Of a DNA stretch of 64,000 nt, positions 60,851 through 64,000 are shown in pieces. Numbering within the stretch: position 1 is the stretch's first letter; every line of letters starts with the position of its first letter. The DNA comes from Chloroflexota bacterium (lineage in GTDB: Bacteria > Chloroflexota > Chloroflexia > Chloroheliales > Chloroheliaceae), in the NCBI GenBank assembly GCA_028287745.1, contig JAQBPB010000021.1:1-64000 (forward strand), written 5' to 3'. The notes beneath the pieces are model-generated. The model did not search any database. It worked only from the letters and a program-made list of their open reading frames with translations, and had not been told where the DNA came from. The position numbers and the translations under genes were made by a program.

Positions 60851-61188
60851 CGAATTCTACCTCCGCGTTAAAAAATTTTGACAAAAATATAAGCAAATGG
60901 GCTTTGACTGTGGTGTGACACGCTTTTCAAGTAATAATACTTCGGTAGAAAGTTGAGGAGGATCAATAAATTCCTAAAATATATAAATCCCCAACTCGTA
61001 TACTGTTATATTATTCCCTGTCTAACGTAGGCTGGTACTAATGCGAAACACATTTACTTGAGGCTATTTTAGAAAAAATAGCTAATTGCTGCAATAGCCC
61101 ATAAGTACTCTGGATTTACATAAGCGTGCTAGTACTGGCGGGCTATAAAAATTTTAATTAAAGTACTACCATCGTAATGTTGCCAGGA
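60851..61188. other. AT-rich intergenic region upstream of the Flp pilin
   Basis: No ORF or clear RNA is seen. It should contain the pilin promoter and the end of the kinase transcript from the right; no T-run hairpin is visible next to the kinase stop. Confidence 0.4.
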
Positions 61189-62274
61189 CTACACTAATGG
61201 GATGAGCGCCGTAACCCTGGTTCCCCGGCCCATCGTGCTGTCAATGCTCAACTGGCCGCCGAGCATTTCGATCCGCTGGCCCATACTGGCAATCCCCAGG
61301 GACTTTTGTTGCAGCTCCAGCGAAAGCTTGTTTATATCGAAACCCACCCCATCGTCTTCCACGGTAATGGTAGCCGCACTGTCACCCATATCCAGGACGA
61401 CCTGGATGTGGGCCGCATTGGCATGGATGGCAACATTGATTAGGGCTTCCTGGATAATTCGGAAGATAGCAGTTTCAACGTGTGTCGGCAGGCGGCGCTC
61501 CCGGCCCGAAGGCAAAAAGTTGACCTCGACTTTGTTTTTCTCGACATAGTCCTTAATGTAACGGCGCAGTGTTGGCAACAAGCCCAGGTCGTCCAGGATC
61601 ATCGGTCGCAGGTCAAAAATAAACCGGCGAGTTTCCTGTAGAATTTCGTTAACCATTGATTTAAGGCCGGTAATTTCCGACTTGGCCCGGTTCACATCGG
61701 CGTCCATCCAGCGTTCGCAGATTTCGGCCCGCAGAACCAGGTTGCTCATCGCCTGGGCCGGTCCGTCATGGAGCTGGCGGGATACCCGCAGCCGCTCGTT
61801 CTCCTGGGCCTGGATAATTTTACTGACCATGGATTGGGCATCGTTGGCACCCAGCCCGCCGACGCGCCCACCGCTGTGCCCGGCTTCGTGTTTAGGCCGT
61901 TGGGCCAGCGTCTGGGCCAGTTTAATGTTTTGTTGCTGGCGTTCTTTCAAAAGCTGCTGTTTGGTCTGCAAGCCTTCCAATTGCTGCCGCATTAAAATCA
62001 TGCGCATGCGCTGCTCGATCATCAGGTTGTAGAGGTTGCGCATATCGCTTTTTTCATAACCGTCCAGGTTGGCTTCCATTGATTTAACCTGCCCGCTCAG
62101 GCTGGAGTCGCGCTGGCTGAGTTTATCGACTTCTACCTGGTTCTGGCGAATAATAAGTTCAATCTCGCGCAGTTCTCCCGCCAGGCGGTCGGCTTCCTGT
62201 TGGGCTTTGAATTGTATTTCATCTAGCTGAGCGTTATTGGCCTCTTCGTCAAAAGGCATCGCTGTGTAGCTCAT
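61189..62274 (-). CDS. DegS-like cytoplasmic sensor histidine kinase
   Basis: A NarL/DegS-type kinase of 361 residues without membrane helices. Residues 14-125 form a long coiled-coil sensor. The HisKA_3 motif is SRQLHDGPAQAMSNLVLRAE with the phospho-acceptor His169, very close to DegS (IHDGPAQ). The C-terminal HATPase has IIQEALINVAIHANA (N box), DDGVGFD (G1) and GIASMGQRIEMLGG. GAGGT lies just before the ATG. The matching DegU-like response regulator is not in the window. Confidence 0.9.
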   Translation of the reverse strand: MSYTAMPFDEEANNAQLDEIQFKAQQEADRLAGELREIELIIRQNQVEVDKLSQRDSSLSGQVKSMEANLDGYEKSDMRNLYNLMIEQRMRMILMRQQLEGLQTKQQLLKERQQQNIKLAQTLAQRPKHEAGHSGGRVGGLGANDAQSMVSKIIQAQENERLRVSRQLHDGPAQAMSNLVLRAEICERWMDADVNRAKSEITGLKSMVNEILQETRRFIFDLRPMILDDLGLLPTLRRYIKDYVEKNKVEVNFLPSGRERRLPTHVETAIFRIIQEALINVAIHANAAHIQVVLDMGDSAATITVEDDGVGFDINKLSLELQQKSLGIASMGQRIEMLGGQLSIDSTMGRGTRVTALIPLV

Positions 62275-62380
62275 AACAACCTCATAATTAAGTTTGGGTA
62301 CCTGGAATTAAAATAAAGAATCAGGTTAACAATAGCTTCTTGATTATAGCCTATACCGGTCTTACTTCACAATTGGCCGG

Positions 62381-62426
62381 AAAACAAAAATATAGCGGTG
62401 TGACTAAAAAGCTACAGTCACACCGC
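62381..62426 (-). terminator. Intrinsic terminator of the subtilase gene
   Basis: GCGGTGTGACT and AGTCACACCGC make a perfect 11-bp stem (62395-62405 and 62416-62426). On the minus strand it is followed by TATATTTTTGTTTT, 24 bases past the stop at 62450. Confidence 0.85.
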
Positions 62427-62449
62427 CTGTTAAAGTTTACCGGCCGCGG

Positions 62450-64000
62450 CTAGAAAAAGCCCCTGGCTCGCGCCCGGTCCGTCCCCAGCAACCCCAGCAG
62501 CACTTCGTAAGGCGTCCCGGCGTTTTCCGGGTGCAATTCAAAGCGGTTACGTTCAAAATACTGGACTATGTACGGGCCTTCCTGGAAAGGTTCGCTGATC
62601 GGGTAACCAAAGATTGCCAGACCGCCTTTGGACTGCCAGTAAGCCAGGAACTGATTTCTCAAAGTGTGCCCGGTTTCCGAAAAGTAGCGCCCTGTTGCGG
62701 TAGGCGGAATGGGGTCAACCGGTGGGAAGTTCAGGCGACCCCTGGTGGACTCGCTGCCCAGCAGGCCCAGCAGGACCCGGTAGGGCGGCTGCTTCTCCGG
62801 GTGATACTCGAAGCGGTTGCGTTGGAAATACTGGACCGTATAGGTCCTGCCATCGGTCGGCGAAACTTCTGAGAATTCTTCCGAAATCGGGAAGCCAAAG
62901 ACAGCCAAACCACCATTTTTCTCCCAGAATTCCCGGAAACCGTGTGACAGGTTATGCTGGGTTTCATTGAAGTAAAGCGACCCTGGCATTGGGCTACTCG
63001 GGTTAAAAGCGTTGCCAGGCGTGCTGGGGTCCGGCGCGTTACTCGGGCAGACCGAACCTGCACCGCAGGTTAAGCGGTTATTATCCACGTCAAATTGTAT
63101 TTTGAACTCTTCGCCTGCCTGCCCGGTCAGCATAATTTTAACCGGCCCCATTATCCTGCCACTACTTTTAACTCTCAGGCGCAGGTAATATGTACCGGCC
63201 GGTAAATTACCGAACAAGAATCCGCCATCGCTATTCGGCGTAGTGGTCCGGTTGACCGGGTCAAGGTTTAGCTCGGTATCCGCCGGGTCGCTAATACCCG
63301 TAACCTGGCCTCGTATGCCGGAGTCGGCACCGGGCTGCGGTATAACACCGCCGCCCTGGATAATGGCCTGGGCAATCCGGCTGGCGCTAACCCGGCCACT
63401 TCCATATTGACCCTTTTGGTTGCCGGGAAGTTTTTCCGCAGTAACCTCTATTAAAGCCTTGACCTGGGCATTACTGAGATTCGGATTGGCGGATATTATC
63501 AGGCTCGCCAGGCCACTAACAATCGCTGCTGAATAACTCGAGCCGTCATCATAAACATAGTAACTTCGGATACTTGCTCTGTTAAAAGTGTTTGTGGTGG
63601 TAATAGTTTTTCGCAAACTTCCATCAGTGCTTATTACTGGAGAAGAGCTTACGGCTGGGTCGCCTGGAGGTAAGGATCTATAATTTTGACCAACATAACA
63701 AACTTTAAGGAAGTTGCTGAAGCAAGGATCCGCTTGACCACTTACCGGGTAACCCTGTGGATCAGGATTTTGGCATTTCTGATAGGCATACTTAGTTACG
63801 GTATTGTTCAAAGTTATCGGCGTAACCTGAATACCGTCAGTATCAGTATAAGATGTACCGGTTTGTGGGGTTCCCTTTATAAGACTATCTTCCTTTCCAA
63901 TCGGTGTTACAAAATCACAGTATGTTGTAAGAATATTTTGGCCTGGGGCTACTACTGAAACATAATTACCATATTGGTTGGAGGTTAGCTTATCATACTC
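62450..64000 (-). CDS. Secreted subtilisin-like (S8) protease with two Chloroflexota surface modules, 5' end outside window
   Basis: The frame is open to the window edge; 516 residues are visible. The first read NQYGNYVSVVAPGQNIL, typical of a subtilase core before the catalytic serine, and DDGSSYSAAIVSGLASLIIS gives the Ser (GSSYSA for GTSMAA). The Asp and His lie beyond 64000. A carboxypeptidase-regulatory-like beta domain follows (GIRGQVTGISDPADTELNLD in outline), then two copies of the GHTL/FGYP/VQYFERNRFE/LLG module also found in the GH18 gene. The TTG or ATG-like codon at 63811 is internal and not the start. Confidence 0.85.
   Translation of the reverse strand, partial: EYDKLTSNQYGNYVSVVAPGQNILTTYCDFVTPIGKEDSLIKGTPQTGTSYTDTDGIQVTPITLNNTVTKYAYQKCQNPDPQGYPVSGQADPCFSNFLKVCYVGQNYRSLPPGDPAVSSSPVISTDGSLRKTITTTNTFNRASIRSYYVYDDGSSYSAAIVSGLASLIISANPNLSNAQVKALIEVTAEKLPGNQKGQYGSGRVSASRIAQAIIQGGGVIPQPGADSGIRGQVTGISDPADTELNLDPVNRTTTPNSDGGFLFGNLPAGTYYLRLRVKSSGRIMGPVKIMLTGQAGEEFKIQFDVDNNRLTCGAGSVCPSNAPDPSTPGNAFNPSSPMPGSLYFNETQHNLSHGFREFWEKNGGLAVFGFPISEEFSEVSPTDGRTYTVQYFQRNRFEYHPEKQPPYRVLLGLLGSESTRGRLNFPPVDPIPPTATGRYFSETGHTLRNQFLAYWQSKGGLAIFGYPISEPFQEGPYIVQYFERNRFELHPENAGTPYEVLLGLLGTDRARARGFF

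Overview
The window comes from a free-living bacterium, most likely a member of the Chloroflexota. The best evidence is a repeated extracellular module of about 80 residues (GHTL..aFr.yWe..GGL..FGYPi.EeF, then VQYFERNRFE.HPE, then LLG). It occurs twice in a GH18-type protein (17083-18789) and twice in a subtilase (62450-64000), and from memory it is typical of that phylum. A glucosyl-3-phosphoglycerate synthase, a DegS-like kinase, an orphan Flp pilin and frequent TTG/GTG starts fit a moderate-GC chromosome. The origin-type region around dnaA shows that this is chromosomal core rather than a mobile island. I see no transposase, integrase, phage gene, rRNA, tRNA or CRISPR array.

Layout. 1-14.9 kb: end of a PA14 protein, xseB, an orphan NuoH-like/ferredoxin pair, sugar and glycosyltransferase genes, a quinone reductase, a Nei/Fpg glycosylase, an MFS exporter, a GT9 fusion, PspA and a GT4. 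15-21 kb: a USP-GpgS fusion, the GH18 protein, a disordered protein and a COG2865-type ATPase regulator. 21-25.5 kb: a strong promoter with a structured RNA or leader, then rodZ, yajQ, rimO and pgsA. 25.5-39.4 kb: a nine-gene envelope cluster, all on the plus strand (double bPH2 protein, large signal-peptide membrane protein, ABC ATPase, ABC permease, Gln/Gly-rich membrane coiled-coil protein, MoxR, S41 lipoprotein protease, DUF58, BatA-like VWA). 39.4-42.6 kb: dnaA flanked on both sides by DnaA boxes with an (AT)n tract. 42.9-49.3 kb: unknown genes, tyrA, a lipoprotein/unknown/glutathionylspermidine-synthase-like trio, then an unusual array of degenerate repeats ahead of an APH-type kinase. 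49.6-64 kb, mostly minus strand: acyl-CoA synthetase, clpP, two acyltransferases, an OGG-like glycosylase, a 1-kb noncoding region, a DUF362/terpene-cyclase-like/NERD/membrane-glycosyltransferase operon, a Flp pilin, a DegS-like kinase and a subtilase cut by the window edge.

The most unusual parts are noncoding. 55196-55712 has a near-consensus sigma70 promoter, several hairpins, a 17-codon ORF with a strong Shine-Dalgarno and an intrinsic terminator, and it matches no RNA family I can recall. A second structured segment (55784-55936) follows it. 47879-48247 holds about ten degenerate 19-bp units ending in a perfect 16-bp palindrome. Functional calls are from reading translations and motifs by eye; no database search was run.
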